DNA of 64,000 nt, from NCBI RefSeq assembly GCF_020524585.1, contig NZ_JAIVLK010000003.1:519301-583300 (forward strand), given 5' to 3'. This stretch comes from Celeribacter naphthalenivorans. GTDB lineage: Bacteria; Pseudomonadota; Alphaproteobacteria; Rhodobacterales; Rhodobacteraceae. The translations under genes were made by a program, and so were the position numbers. The first letter of the stretch is position 1. Every line of letters starts with the position of its first letter. Of the stretch, positions 53,911-63,304 are shown piece after piece. The notes beneath the pieces are model-generated. The model saw only the letters and a program-made list of their open reading frames with translations. It did not search any database and was not told the origin of the DNA.

Positions 53911-53999
53911 GTTTTGCTTCCTTCACGGAGGCGCATCCTATACCCATCGCTTTCGAGGGGCCATGTGCCTCATGATATCAGTTTGAGGAAAGGTTTCTC

Positions 54000-54893
54000 A
54001 TGAATTCCATTGATCCGTTTCAGGTCTTGTCCGGGGGCAATATCGTCACCCTGGCTTTGGCTGGTTTTATTATCCTGCTCGTTCTCAAAGGGGTGCGGAT
54101 CGTCCCGCAATCGGAGAAATATGTGGTCGAACGTTTTGGTCGTCTGCGCACCGTGTTGGGGCCGGGGATCAACTTTATCGTGCCTCTGATCGACGTGGTG
54201 GCGCATAAGATTTCCATTCTTGAGCGCCAGCTTCCGAATGCAATGCAGGATGCGATCACCTCGGACAACGTGTTGGTCAAGGTCGAAACCTCCGTGTTTT
54301 ATCGCATCATAGAGCCGGAAAAGACCGTGTACCGTATTCGCGACATCGACGGCGCAATTGCCACCACGGTGGCGGGGATCGTGCGGGCCGAGATCGGTAA
54401 GATGGAACTCGACGAGGTGCAATCGAACCGCTCGCAATTGATTTCCACCATCAAGGCGTCTGTCGAAGATCAGGTGGACAATTGGGGCATCGAGGTGACG
54501 CGCGCCGAGGTGCTTGACGTGAACCTTGATGAGGCGACCCGCGCCGCGATGTTGCAGCAGCTCAATGCAGAACGTGCCCGTCGTGCCGCCGTGACCGAGG
54601 CTGAGGGTGAAAAGCGCTCTGTCGAGCTGAACGCCGACGCCCAGCTTTACGCCGCCGAACAAGCCGCCAAAGCGCGCCGGGTTCAGGCCGAGGCCGAAGC
54701 CTATGCGACTGCGGTTGTGGCCGAAGCCATTACGGATCACGGCATCGAATCCGCGCAATATCAGGTCGCGTTGAAACAGGTTGAGGCCTTGATCGCGCTC
54801 GGTGCAGGGCAGGGGCAGCAGACCGTTGTCGTGCCGGCCGCCGCGCTTGAGGCCTTTGGCGATGCGTTCAAACTTTTTAGAGGGAAAGCCTGA
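54000..54893 (+). CDS. SPFH/stomatin-family membrane protein (QmcA-like)
   Basis: 297 residues. One N-terminal membrane helix (IVTLALAGFIILLVLKGV), then an SPFH domain (about 30-190: VPQSEKYVVERFGRLRTVLGPGINFIVPLID, AITSDNVLVKVETSVFYRI) and a coiled-coil tail (AERARRAAVTEAEGEKRSVELNADAQLYAAEQAAKARR). It oligomerises on the inner membrane and in other species modulates FtsH. Stop and next start overlap (TGATG) with an NfeD-type gene, the classic pairing. Confidence 0.93.
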   Translation: MNSIDPFQVLSGGNIVTLALAGFIILLVLKGVRIVPQSEKYVVERFGRLRTVLGPGINFIVPLIDVVAHKISILERQLPNAMQDAITSDNVLVKVETSVFYRIIEPEKTVYRIRDIDGAIATTVAGIVRAEIGKMELDEVQSNRSQLISTIKASVEDQVDNWGIEVTRAEVLDVNLDEATRAAMLQQLNAERARRAAVTEAEGEKRSVELNADAQLYAAEQAAKARRVQAEAEAYATAVVAEAITDHGIESAQYQVALKQVEALIALGAGQGQQTVVVPAAALEAFGDAFKLFRGKA

Positions 54894-55195
54894 TGCAAAC
54901 GCCTGCCATGGAAAACGTCATGCTGTTGCAGCAATGGTGGGTCTGGGCGGTGGCGGCCATCGCCCTCATGGGGCTCGAAGTGCTGGCGCCCGGGTTCATT
55001 TTCCTTGGCTTCGGCGTGGGGGCCGGGATCGTGGCGCTTTTGCTCGCAGTTGGCCTCTTCGGCAGCAACATTGCCGTGATTCTCCTGATCTTCGCCGTGC
55101 TGTCTTTGGTGGCCTGGCTCGCCATGCGTCAGGTGTTTGGTGTGCGCAAAGGTCAGGTGAAAGTCTGGGACAAGGACATCAATGACGATGTCTGA
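54893..55195 (+). CDS. NfeD-family partner of the SPFH protein
   Basis: 100 residues. Two or three membrane helices ([43 protein letters not shown] and [19 protein letters not shown]) and a short cytoplasmic tail; the OB-fold usually seen is truncated to about 25 residues, as in the short NfeD1b class. Coupled to the SPFH gene by 1-nt overlap and overlapping the NUDIX start by 14 nt. Confidence 0.88.
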   Translation: MQTPAMENVMLLQQWWVWAVAAIALMGLEVLAPGFIFLGFGVGAGIVALLLAVGLFGSNIAVILLIFAVLSLVAWLAMRQVFGVRKGQVKVWDKDINDDV

Positions 55196-55622
55196 GGATT
55201 TTGGCCCCTTCGATGGGGCCAAGATCGCCATTTTGCGGGGCGATGACGTTCTGACGCTGTTGCGCGACGATCGCCCCGATATTCCTTACCCCAATCACTG
55301 GGATCTGCCGGGCGGTGGACGTGAGGGGAATGAGACGCCGTTTGAGACCGTGGCGCGCGAGCTGTTCGAAGAATTGTCTGTCGAGATCGACCCCGCGCAT
55401 GTGATCTATCACGTCGAGGAGCGGGGCTATACCAATCCCAATATGAAGGTGCATTTCTTCGTCGCCCGCTGGGAGGCGCTGGCGGATGAGGCCATCCGTT
55501 TGGGCGATGAAGGGCAGGCTTGGGGCTGGATGCCGTTGCTGGACTTCGTGCGCCGGGAAGATGCAGTGATTTCCCTGCGCGGGCGGCTTGAGCGTTACCT
55601 GCTTTGGCAGGAGCGGAACTGA
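55182..55622 (+). CDS. NUDIX hydrolase
   Basis: 146 residues. The Nudix box reads [26 protein letters not shown] (G-x5-E-x7-RE-x2-EE-x-G/S variant). LPDYLPF-type determinants are absent, so the nucleoside-diphosphate substrate is unknown. Two ATG codons (55182, 55188) are possible; the first overlaps the NfeD gene by 14 nt, so this is probably the third gene of that operon. Confidence 0.88.
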   Translation: MTMSEDFGPFDGAKIAILRGDDVLTLLRDDRPDIPYPNHWDLPGGGREGNETPFETVARELFEELSVEIDPAHVIYHVEERGYTNPNMKVHFFVARWEALADEAIRLGDEGQAWGWMPLLDFVRREDAVISLRGRLERYLLWQERN

Positions 55623-55690
55623 TCCGGGAACTTTTGGCCAAGGCGTTGCGTTGTTTTCCCGACTGGAAATGAAACGCAAAGGAAAAGCTC

Positions 55691-55930
55691 ATGGCACAAA
55701 ATGAGTCTTACAACCAAAGCTCTGGCAACGGTGGCCTGTACTTTATTCTTGGCGCAGTGGTCGTTGTTCTGGGCGTGATCCTCTACGTGGTCATGGGCGG
55801 TGACACGACGCCGATGACGGAAACGGGCGACAGCGCCTCTGTGACGATCAACAACGATGCGCCGGACAATGGTGGCTCTGCCTCCGTGACGACCGAAGAG
55901 CCTGCCGCAGAGGCTCCGGCCTCGGAATAA
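55691..55930 (+). CDS. Small single-pass membrane protein, unknown
   Basis: 79 residues. MAQNESYNQSSGNGG precedes one membrane helix (LYFILGAVVVVLGVILYVVM) and a low-complexity acidic tail rich in Thr, Asp, Glu and Pro. Codon use matches the surrounding core genes. It may be the last gene of the SPFH-NfeD-NUDIX group; a strong terminator follows 18 bp on. No family recognised. Confidence 0.7.
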   Translation: MAQNESYNQSSGNGGLYFILGAVVVVLGVILYVVMGGDTTPMTETGDSASVTINNDAPDNGGSASVTTEEPAAEAPASE

Positions 55931-55948
55931 GCGCACATATATATAATG

Positions 55949-55978
55949 AAAAACGGCGCCCTATGAGGCGCCGTTTTT
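55949..55978. terminator. Bidirectional terminator between the small membrane protein and pyrF
   Basis: A perfect 12-bp stem, AAAAACGGCGCC (55949-55960) with GGCGCCGTTTTT (55967-55978), has a 6-nt loop. Confidence 0.93.
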
Positions 55979-55981
55979 GGT

Positions 55982-56695
55982 TCAGGCTTTGGCGATTTCG
56001 CCCTGGATCTCCAGCGCAGCCTTGCGCGGGTCCTTGGCCTGCCAGATCGGGCGGCCGACGACGATGTGATCGACCCCGTCCTGAATCGCCTGCGCCGGTG
56101 TGGCGACGCGTTTCTGATCGCCGAGGGCTGCGCCTGCCGGGCGCACGCCGGGGGTGACGATGAGCTTGCCCGCCGCTTCGGGCAGGGCGCGGATCAAGGC
56201 GGCCTCTTGCGGCGAGGCGATGATGCCATCGGCGCCGGCGGCAAAAGCATTGCCCGCCCGTTCCTGAACCAGATCGCGAATCTCACCCTCTTTGATCAGC
56301 GCACCATCAAGATCGGCGCGGTCCAGAGAGGTCAGGATGGTGACGGCGAGGATTTTGGTTTGCGACCCGGAGGCGCCTTCTTTGGCGGCTTTGACCACAT
56401 AGGGGTCGCCATGCACGGTCAGGAAATCCATGTCATATTGCGCCACGCCGCGCACGGCGTTTTCGACCGTCGCACCGATGTCGAAGAATTTCATGTCGAG
56501 GAAAATCTTTTTCCCCTGTTCCTGTTTCAGCTCATTGGCCAGCGCAAAGCCGCCGCCCGTCAGCATGCCAAGCCCGATCTTATAAAAAGACACGGCGTCC
56601 CCAATGCGATTGGCCAGTTCCAGCCCCTGAACCACGTTGGGCACGTCGAGGGCAACAATCAGTCGGTCGTCTGCGGTCATATCTGCGGCGGTCAT
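55982..56695 (-). CDS. pyrF: Orotidine 5'-phosphate decarboxylase
   Basis: 237 residues. RLIVALDVPN, the catalytic Lys/Asp series IFLDMKFFDIGATV, VTVHGD-like FLTVHGD, IVTPGVRPAGAALGDQKRV and HIVVGRPIW identify PyrF (UMP synthesis, last step). FFDIG replaces the usual FHDIP. AAAGGA lies upstream of the ATG at 56693-56695. Confidence 0.96.
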   Translation of the reverse strand: MTAADMTADDRLIVALDVPNVVQGLELANRIGDAVSFYKIGLGMLTGGGFALANELKQEQGKKIFLDMKFFDIGATVENAVRGVAQYDMDFLTVHGDPYVVKAAKEGASGSQTKILAVTILTSLDRADLDGALIKEGEIRDLVQERAGNAFAAGADGIIASPQEAALIRALPEAAGKLIVTPGVRPAGAALGDQKRVATPAQAIQDGVDHIVVGRPIWQAKDPRKAALEIQGEIAKA

Positions 56696-56786
56696 GGGGC
56701 ATATCCTTTAAAAGACAGGTTGCCCCTCCATCCGCATTTATCCCTGTGGGGTCAAGCCCTAGGGCCCCGCGCGCGGGATCGTTTGC

Positions 56787-57053
56787 TTATGCCGTCAATC
56801 GCCCGCTGTCGGCGGCGGTGTCCGCCACGCGTTTGAGATGCGCGACATTGGCGCCGCGACCGCGTGCTCTCAAAGCCCGCGCCCGCAGGACAAGCCCGCG
56901 TGAGATGGTTTTGAAATCGGCGGTGATCGGCGCCTGAAGTGCGACCGGGTAGGTGACTTTCTCAAAGGCCTCGTGAAAAACGACCTTGGCCTCGTAGCTT
57001 TGCTCTACTGCATTATAGGTGAGACCCTGAACTTCTGCTCCATAGCTTTGCAT
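56787..57053 (-). CDS. Conserved-looking small protein, unknown
   Basis: 88 residues. The N-terminal half (YGAEVQGLTYNAVEQSYEAKVVFHEAFEKVTYPVALQAPI) looks like a small beta-rich domain with alternating residues; the C-terminal half is Arg-rich (RALRARGRGANVAHLKRVAD) and may bind nucleic acid. No family recognised. It lies between pyrF and the divergent clpB promoter. Confidence 0.6.
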   Translation of the reverse strand: MQSYGAEVQGLTYNAVEQSYEAKVVFHEAFEKVTYPVALQAPITADFKTISRGLVLRARALRARGRGANVAHLKRVADTAADSGRLTA

Positions 57054-57129
57054 GGTCTGAACTCCTTGCGTGCTGTTTCACCCCTAACGCGGCAGGCTCC
57101 GATTTTGTTCCAATTTTGCAACAGGTCCT

Positions 57130-57159
57130 CTTGCGGGGGGCGGGTGCGATCCCCATTTA
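57130..57159 (+). promoter_or_regulatory. Heat-shock (RpoH) promoter of clpB
   Basis: A CTTGCGG -35 element (57130-57136) and CCCCATTTA -10 element (57151-57159) with a 14-bp spacer match the RpoH consensus (CTTGAAA, 11-16 bp, CCCCATNT) closely. It lies about 83 bp before the clpB start. Confidence 0.8.
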
Positions 57160-57241
57160 GGTGAGGAAGGCCCCGACCCTCATGCGTGCCGCAAAGCGGG
57201 CGCGGACATCCAACCGGGGCGCTTGGAAGAGGAGAGACGGT

Positions 57242-59863
57242 ATGAACATGGAAAAGTTCACCGAACGGTCGCGTGGTTTCCTTCAGGCTGCGCAAACGAT
57301 CGCGATGCGGGAGAGCCATCAGGCTTTGAAACCCGAACATCTTTTGAAGGCATTGCTTGATGATGAAGAGGGCTTTGCCGCCAACCTGATTTCGAATGCA
57401 GGGGGCGATGCGAAAGCTGTGCTGGCCGCCAATGAGGCTGCCGTGAACAAATTGCCAAAGGTCTCCGGCGATGCTGGTCAGACCTATCTGGACCAACAGA
57501 CCGCGAAAGTGCTCGATGAGGCCGAAAAGCTTGCCAAGAAGGCAGGCGACAGTTTCGTGCCGGTCGAACGCGTGTTGACCGCTTTGGCGATCACCAGATC
57601 GGGCGCGAAAGATGCGCTGGATGCCGGTGGGATCACCGCGCAGAAACTCAACGCCGCGATCAACAACATTCGCAAAGGCCGCACCGCCGACAGTGCCTCC
57701 GCCGAAGACGGCTATGAGGCGCTCAAAAAATACGCGCGTGACCTGACCGAGGCCGCCGAGGAAGGCAAGATCGACCCTATTATCGGCCGCGACGAAGAAA
57801 TTCGCCGCTCGATGCAGGTTCTGTCGCGTCGGACCAAGAACAACCCTGTTCTCATTGGCGAGCCGGGTGTGGGTAAAACCGCGATTGCCGAAGGTCTTGC
57901 TTTGCGGATCATAAACGGAGACGTGCCCGAGAGCCTGAAGAACAAGCGTCTTCTGGCGCTCGATATGGGGGCGCTGATTGCCGGTGCGAAATATCGTGGT
58001 GAATTCGAGGAACGTCTGAAATCCATCCTGAAAGAGATCGAGGCCGCCGCTGGCGAAATCATTCTCTTTATCGACGAGATGCACACGCTTGTGGGCGCGG
58101 GCAAATCGGACGGGGCGATGGATGCCGCCAACCTGATCAAGCCTGCGCTGGCGCGTGGGGAGCTTCACTGTGTGGGTGCGACCACTTTGGATGAATACCG
58201 CAAATATGTGGAAAAAGACGCGGCTCTGGCCCGTCGCTTCCAACCTGTGATGGTTGAGGAGCCGACGGTCGAGGACACGGTCTCGATCCTGCGCGGCATC
58301 AAAGAGAAGTATGAGCTTCACCACGGGGTGCGGATTTCCGACAGCGCTCTGGTTGCGGCGGCGACGCTCAGCCATCGCTACATCACGGACCGGTTCCTGC
58401 CGGACAAGGCCATCGACCTTGTCGATGAGGCGGCGTCGCGTCTGCGGATGGAAGTGGACAGCAAACCCGAAGAGCTTGATGCGCTCGATCGTCAGATCCT
58501 TCAGCTTCAGATCGAAGCCGAAGCCCTCAAGAAAGAGGATGACGACGCGTCCAAACACCGTCTGGCCAAACTCGAACAAGAGCTGGCCGATCTCATGGAG
58601 AAATCCGATGCGATGACGGCGAAATGGGAAGCGGAGCGTCAAAAACTCGAAGGCACCCGTGATCTGAAAGAGCGGCTCGATCAGGCCCGCGCGGCGTTGG
58701 AAATTGCCAAGCGTGAAGGCAATCTGGCGAAAGCCGGGGAGCTGTCCTATGGTGTGATCCCGCAGCTCGAAAAACAGATCGCAGAGGCCGGGGACACCGA
58801 AGCCGAGGGCGACCTGATGGTCGAAGAGGCCGTGCGTCCCGAACAGATCGCCGAGGTGGTCGAACGCTGGACGGGGATTCCGACGTCGAAGATGCTTGAA
58901 GGCGAGCGGGAGAAACTTTTGCGGATGGAAGAGGGCCTGCACAAACGGGTCATCGGTCAGGAAGCCGCCGTGCACGCCGTCGCCAATGCGGTGCGTCGGG
59001 CGCGGGCGGGTCTCAACGACGAAAACCGTCCGTTGGGCTCCTTCCTCTTCCTCGGGCCGACGGGTGTCGGGAAAACCGAGCTGACGAAAGCGGTCGCGGA
59101 GTTCCTGTTTGACGACGACACGGCGATGGTGCGCATCGACATGTCCGAGTTCATGGAGAAACACGCGGTGGCCCGTCTGATCGGCGCGCCTCCGGGGTAC
59201 GTTGGCTATGACGAAGGCGGTGTGCTGACCGAAGCCGTGCGGCGCCGGCCTTATCAGGTCGTGCTGTTCGATGAGGTCGAAAAGGCCCACCCGGATGTGT
59301 TCAACGTGCTGTTGCAGGTTCTTGACGATGGTGTGCTGACCGATGGTCAGGGCCGCACCGTGGATTTTAAGCAGACGCTGATCATTCTGACGTCGAACCT
59401 CGGGTCGCAGGCGTTGAGCCAACTGCCCGAAGGTGTCGACAGCGCGACGGCGAAACGCGACGTGATGGACGCGGTGCGGGCGCATTTCCGCCCCGAGTTC
59501 CTCAACCGTCTCGATGAGACGATCATCTTTGATCGCCTTGGTCGTCAGGACATGGGCGGGATCGTCGAGATCCAGTTGGCGCGGCTCGAAAAGCGTCTGG
59601 CGAAACGCAATATTTCGCTGGCGATTGATGAGGGCGCCAAGGTCTGGCTCGCCGACGAAGGCTATGACCCGGTGTTCGGCGCACGTCCGTTGAAACGCGT
59701 GATCCAACGCGCGTTGCAGGACCCGCTGGCCGAGCTGCTCTTGGCGGGAGACGTCAAGGATGGCGATGCGATCCCGGTCTCTGCCGGAACGGAGGGGCTG
59801 ATCCTGGGCGAACGCACGGGGGCCACGCATAAGCCGAAGCCTGAGGATGCGGTTGTCCACTAA
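57242..59863 (+). CDS. clpB: Disaggregase chaperone ClpB
   Basis: 873 residues: N domain (1-145), first AAA+ (about 160-400; [28 protein letters not shown]), coiled-coil middle domain (about 400-530), second AAA+ (about 540-770; [26 protein letters not shown]) and C-terminal D2 domain. It rescues aggregated proteins with DnaK. The ATG at 57242 ([10 protein letters not shown]) with GAGGAG upstream is used; an 27-residue longer reading is not supported. An RpoH promoter precedes it and a terminator follows. Confidence 0.98.
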   Translation: MNMEKFTERSRGFLQAAQTIAMRESHQALKPEHLLKALLDDEEGFAANLISNAGGDAKAVLAANEAAVNKLPKVSGDAGQTYLDQQTAKVLDEAEKLAKKAGDSFVPVERVLTALAITRSGAKDALDAGGITAQKLNAAINNIRKGRTADSASAEDGYEALKKYARDLTEAAEEGKIDPIIGRDEEIRRSMQVLSRRTKNNPVLIGEPGVGKTAIAEGLALRIINGDVPESLKNKRLLALDMGALIAGAKYRGEFEERLKSILKEIEAAAGEIILFIDEMHTLVGAGKSDGAMDAANLIKPALARGELHCVGATTLDEYRKYVEKDAALARRFQPVMVEEPTVEDTVSILRGIKEKYELHHGVRISDSALVAAATLSHRYITDRFLPDKAIDLVDEAASRLRMEVDSKPEELDALDRQILQLQIEAEALKKEDDDASKHRLAKLEQELADLMEKSDAMTAKWEAERQKLEGTRDLKERLDQARAALEIAKREGNLAKAGELSYGVIPQLEKQIAEAGDTEAEGDLMVEEAVRPEQIAEVVERWTGIPTSKMLEGEREKLLRMEEGLHKRVIGQEAAVHAVANAVRRARAGLNDENRPLGSFLFLGPTGVGKTELTKAVAEFLFDDDTAMVRIDMSEFMEKHAVARLIGAPPGYVGYDEGGVLTEAVRRRPYQVVLFDEVEKAHPDVFNVLLQVLDDGVLTDGQGRTVDFKQTLIILTSNLGSQALSQLPEGVDSATAKRDVMDAVRAHFRPEFLNRLDETIIFDRLGRQDMGGIVEIQLARLEKRLAKRNISLAIDEGAKVWLADEGYDPVFGARPLKRVIQRALQDPLAELLLAGDVKDGDAIPVSAGTEGLILGERTGATHKPKPEDAVVH

Positions 59864-59886
59864 GGACATCGGACAAAAGATAAGAG

Positions 59887-59911
59887 GGCGGCCTTTCGGG
59901 GTCGCCTTTTT
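59887..59911 (+). terminator. Terminator of clpB
   Basis: GGCGGCC (59887-59893) pairs with GGTCGCC (59900-59906) with one G-U, loop of 6, followed by TTTTT (59907-59911). Confidence 0.8.
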
Positions 59912-60070
59912 CATTGGTTCTGAGAATGGGCGAGACGCTGCGGTGCAGGATGCGGATGCAGCGGGGGAGTGCAGCGAAAGATTGCGCTAACGTTTTTGGA
60001 ATACAGGTTGTCTTCTGTGCCCCCTGTGTCAGGGTCGGGCCAAAGGATTTGGCAAACAAAGAGGTATCCC

Positions 60071-61609
60071 ATGACCGTTTGGCATTGGGCGATGATGGCG
60101 CTTCAGGTTCTTGCGCTGGTGTTCGTGGTGGCGATCGGGGTGATCGCGCTGGTCGCGATGGCGCTTTATGTGATCGACAAACGCCAGACGCGTGATGCGA
60201 TCTTGCGGAACTATCCGGTGATCGGGCACTTCCGGCATTGGTTTTCCACGCTGGGCGAATTCTTTCGTCAGTATTTCTTTGCCATGGACCGCGAAGAGAT
60301 GCCGTTCAACCGCGCTCAAAGGGATTGGATTTACCGGGCCTCTGACGGCAAAGGCAACACGGTGGCTTTCGGCTCGACGCGTTCGCTGTCGATCCCCGGC
60401 ACGCCGATCTTCATGAACGCCGCCTTTCCGCCGCTCGACGACCAATTCGCGACCACCGATCCTATGACCATCGGTCAGCATTGCCGCGTGCCCTATAATG
60501 CCACGTCGATTTTCAATATTTCCGGCATGTCCTATGGCGCGATTTCCAAGCCTGCGGTTCTGGCGCTCTCGAAAGGTGCGAAAGAGGCGGGGATTTGGCT
60601 CAACACCGGGGAAGGGGGGCTGTCGCCTTTCCACCTCGAAGGGGGCGCGGATTTGGTTTACCAAATCGGGACGGCGAAATACGGCATTCGCGACGAGGCG
60701 GGGAACCTCGATGACGACAAGCTGCGCGCCATGGCGGCGCATGAGCAGGTCAAGATGTTCGAGATCAAGCTGTCTCAGGGCGCCAAGCCGGGCAAGGGTG
60801 GCATTCTGCCCGCCGCCAAGATCACGCCGGAGATTGCGCAAATCCGCGGGTTGCGTCCGGGTGAGGACGGGATTTCCCCGAACCGCCACCGCGAGGTGGA
60901 CGATTTCGGCGACCTTTTGGATTTCATCAATCACATCCGCGATGTGACTGGCAAACCGGTCGGTTTCAAATTCGTGGTCGGCTCTTCGCGCCCTTGGGCC
61001 AAGTTCTTTGAGCTGATCAAGGAGCGCGGCGATGAATATGCGCCGGACTTTATCACCATTGATGGCGGCGAAGGCGGCACGGGGGCGGCGCCGATGCCGC
61101 TCATCGACCTTGTGGGTATGCCGATCAAGGAAGCGCTCATTCGTATTGTGGACTTGCGTGACAAATACGGGCTGCATGATCGCATTCGGATCGTCGCCGC
61201 GGGCAAGCTGGTGAACCCGGCCGATGTGGCCTGGGCGATCTGTGCGGGGGCTGACTTTGTCTGTTCCGCGCGGGGCTTTATGTTCTCCTTGGGCTGTATT
61301 CAGGCCTTGAAGTGCAACAAGAACACCTGTCCCACCGGCATCACCACCCACGATCCGCATTTGCAGGCCGGTCTCGTGGTGCAGGACAAATACAAGAAAG
61401 TGGCGGCCTACGCGAAAACCACCACCAAAGAGTTGGAGATGATCGCGCATTCCGTTGGTGTGTTGGAGCCGCGTCAGATGCGGCGGCGGCATGTGCGGAT
61501 CGTTCAGGCGGATGGCACCTCTGTCCCGCTGGACCGGATTGTGCCGAGTTTCCATCGCGAAGAATACGAGGATGGGGCGGAAAGTTACAAAATCCAAACG
61601 CAGTTGTGA
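60071..61609 (+). CDS. FMN-binding glutamate synthase-like membrane protein
   Basis: 512 residues. An N-terminal membrane helix (about 5-35) is followed by a glutamate-synthase large-subunit-like TIM barrel: NISGMSYGAISKPAVLALSKGA, NTGEGGLSPFH, KPGKGGILPAAKITPEIA, DFITIDGGEGGTGAAP and the Cys cluster CIQALKCNKNTCPTGITTHD for an Fe-S centre. No amidotransferase domain is present. Related stand-alone proteins (YerD type) are of unknown activity; a flavin-linked redox role is inferred. GAGG lies upstream of the ATG at 60071. Confidence 0.85.
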   Translation: MTVWHWAMMALQVLALVFVVAIGVIALVAMALYVIDKRQTRDAILRNYPVIGHFRHWFSTLGEFFRQYFFAMDREEMPFNRAQRDWIYRASDGKGNTVAFGSTRSLSIPGTPIFMNAAFPPLDDQFATTDPMTIGQHCRVPYNATSIFNISGMSYGAISKPAVLALSKGAKEAGIWLNTGEGGLSPFHLEGGADLVYQIGTAKYGIRDEAGNLDDDKLRAMAAHEQVKMFEIKLSQGAKPGKGGILPAAKITPEIAQIRGLRPGEDGISPNRHREVDDFGDLLDFINHIRDVTGKPVGFKFVVGSSRPWAKFFELIKERGDEYAPDFITIDGGEGGTGAAPMPLIDLVGMPIKEALIRIVDLRDKYGLHDRIRIVAAGKLVNPADVAWAICAGADFVCSARGFMFSLGCIQALKCNKNTCPTGITTHDPHLQAGLVVQDKYKKVAAYAKTTTKELEMIAHSVGVLEPRQMRRRHVRIVQADGTSVPLDRIVPSFHREEYEDGAESYKIQTQL

Positions 61610-61673
61610 GATGAGTTTGGTTTGTGGCGGCGAGCTTCCGCGCTAGCGTCTGAGTAACGCTCAGGAGGAAGTC

Positions 61674-62600
61674 ATGTCGGCCAAGTACAATCTGCCCTAT
61701 TCGCATGTGACGCCGGAGACGGCCTATCTCAGCCGCCGCGCCGTGATGGCCGGCTTTGCAGGTGCGGGGCTATTGGCCGCCACGGGCGCTCAGGCGCAGG
61801 ATATGCCGGAATTCGAGATCAAAGGGTTCGACACCACGGAAAAGCCGAACACCTTTGAAGAGATCACCAGCTACAACAATTTCTATGAGTTCGGCACGGG
61901 CAAAGAAGACCCGATGCGCTATGCCGGGAGTCTGACCACCGATCCGTGGTCGGTCGAGATCGACGGCATGGTCGAGCGACCCGGCTCTTATGGTTTGGGC
62001 GATATTCTGGCAAAGGTCGACATCGACGAGCGCATTTATCGTTTCCGCTGTGTCGAGGCTTGGTCGATGGTCATCCCGTGGAACGGGTTTGAGCTGAACC
62101 AATTGCTCAATCTCGCGGGGGTTCAGCCCTCCGCCAAATATGTGCGCTTCGAAACGCTCTATCGTCCCGAAGAAATGCCGGGGCAGAAACGCGCCATTTT
62201 GGACTGGCCTTATGTCGAGGGATTGCGACTCGATGAGGCGATGCATCCGCTGACCCTCATGGCGACCGGGCTCTATGGCAAAGAGCTGCCCAATCAGAAC
62301 GGCGCGCCGCTTCGGTTGGTGGTGCCATGGAAATACGGGTTCAAGTCGATCAAGTCGGTGGTGAAGATCACACTGCAGGAAGAGCAGCCGGTGAATACCT
62401 GGAAAGCGACGAACCATCGCGAGTATGGATTCTATTCTAATGTGAACCCGGAGGTCAGCCATCCGCGTTGGTCGCAGGCCTCTGAGCGGCGCATCGGCGG
62501 CGGACTCTTTGCCTCGCGCATCGCGACGGTGAAATTCAACGGTTACGAAGAACAGGTCGGCGATCTCTATCGTGGTCTGGACCTGACGAAGAACTACTGA
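61674..62600 (+). CDS. msrP: Periplasmic methionine sulfoxide reductase, molybdoenzyme MsrP
   Basis: 308 residues. Twin-arginine signal [25 protein letters not shown]. The sulfite-oxidase fold has the molybdenum-ligating Cys in [15 protein letters not shown] and the molybdopterin pocket [21 protein letters not shown]. MsrP repairs oxidised methionine in periplasmic proteins using electrons from MsrQ, encoded immediately downstream with a 1-nt overlap. Confidence 0.97.
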   Translation: MSAKYNLPYSHVTPETAYLSRRAVMAGFAGAGLLAATGAQAQDMPEFEIKGFDTTEKPNTFEEITSYNNFYEFGTGKEDPMRYAGSLTTDPWSVEIDGMVERPGSYGLGDILAKVDIDERIYRFRCVEAWSMVIPWNGFELNQLLNLAGVQPSAKYVRFETLYRPEEMPGQKRAILDWPYVEGLRLDEAMHPLTLMATGLYGKELPNQNGAPLRLVVPWKYGFKSIKSVVKITLQEEQPVNTWKATNHREYGFYSNVNPEVSHPRWSQASERRIGGGLFASRIATVKFNGYEEQVGDLYRGLDLTKNY

Positions 62601-63202
62601 TGATCGATCACCTGAACCGCCTCGCTCGCAAAATTCCAACCTGGCCGCTCTATCTCGGCGCGCTGATTCCGCCCGCGTGGTATTTCTATGCGGGTCTCAC
62701 CGGTCAATTGGGTGTCGATCCCGTCAAGGCGATGGAGCACAAGATCGGGCTCTTGGGGCTACAGGTTCTGATCGCTTCTCTATGTGTGACGCCGCTGCGC
62801 CGTCACCTCGGGCTGAACCTCATCAAGTTCCGTCGCGCGCTGGGCTTGATCGCCTTCTTCTATATCGTGCTGCATCTCACGGTCTGGATCGTGCTTGATG
62901 TGCAGATCATGTCCCAGATCATCGCGGACATTTATAAGCGTCCCTATATCACCATTGGCATGGCGGGGTTCGTGCTGATGATCCCCTTGGCTGCAACCTC
63001 CTATAATGCCGCGATCCGCAAACTCGGTCGCAAGTGGCGTCAGTTGCATAAGCTCGTCTATCCGGCGGTGCTCTTGGGGGGCGTGCATTTCGTGATGCTG
63101 CGCAAAGGCTGGCAACTGGAGCCGTTGCTCTATGTGGCGGCGATTGTCGTGCTTTTGCTTCTGCGCGTGCCGATGTGGCGCAAAGTGATGCGTCCGACCT
63201 GA
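62600..63202 (+). CDS. msrQ: Heme-binding membrane subunit MsrQ
   Basis: 200 residues, six membrane helices of the ferric reductase-like fold. Heme ligands are likely His in YIVLHLTVWI, LHKLVYPAVLLGGVHFVML. MsrQ passes electrons from the quinone pool or flavin reductase to MsrP. Its TGA is immediately followed by the unusual element at 63205-63325. Confidence 0.95.
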   Translation: MIDHLNRLARKIPTWPLYLGALIPPAWYFYAGLTGQLGVDPVKAMEHKIGLLGLQVLIASLCVTPLRRHLGLNLIKFRRALGLIAFFYIVLHLTVWIVLDVQIMSQIIADIYKRPYITIGMAGFVLMIPLAATSYNAAIRKLGRKWRQLHKLVYPAVLLGGVHFVMLRKGWQLEPLLYVAAIVVLLLLRVPMWRKVMRPT

Positions 63203-63204
63203 AT

Positions 63205-63304
63205 GATTCCGACCGATTCACCCGAGTCACCCGCGAGTCGGGGAGGAGTCGGGCGATTCACTTCCGATTCATCCGCGATTCACCTCCTGAAACGGGGGTG
63301 AATC
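63205..63304. repeat. Phased array of nine GANTC sites
   Basis: GANTC pentamers start at 63205, 63215, 63224, 63235, 63246, 63255, 63266, 63277 and 63300. The first eight are 9-11 bp apart (mean 10.3 bp), the ninth is 23 bp on. Four copies lie in a CGATTCA(C/T) repeat (63214, 63254, 63265, 63276), others in CGAGTC or GGAGTC. GANTC is the target of the cell-cycle methyltransferase CcrM of Alphaproteobacteria. Only one site was noticed in the first kilobase of the window. Confidence 0.9.

Noticed and set aside
57005..59914. 969-codon open frame opposite clpB
   Set aside because: Shadow of ClpB codon bias; composition (His, Arg, Gln rich) is typical of an antisense frame.
63205..63290. CRISPR-like array from repeated CGATTCAC
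   Set aside because: Repeat units are 7-8 bp with no uniform spacers and no cas genes; unit spacing is one helical turn, not 60-75 bp.
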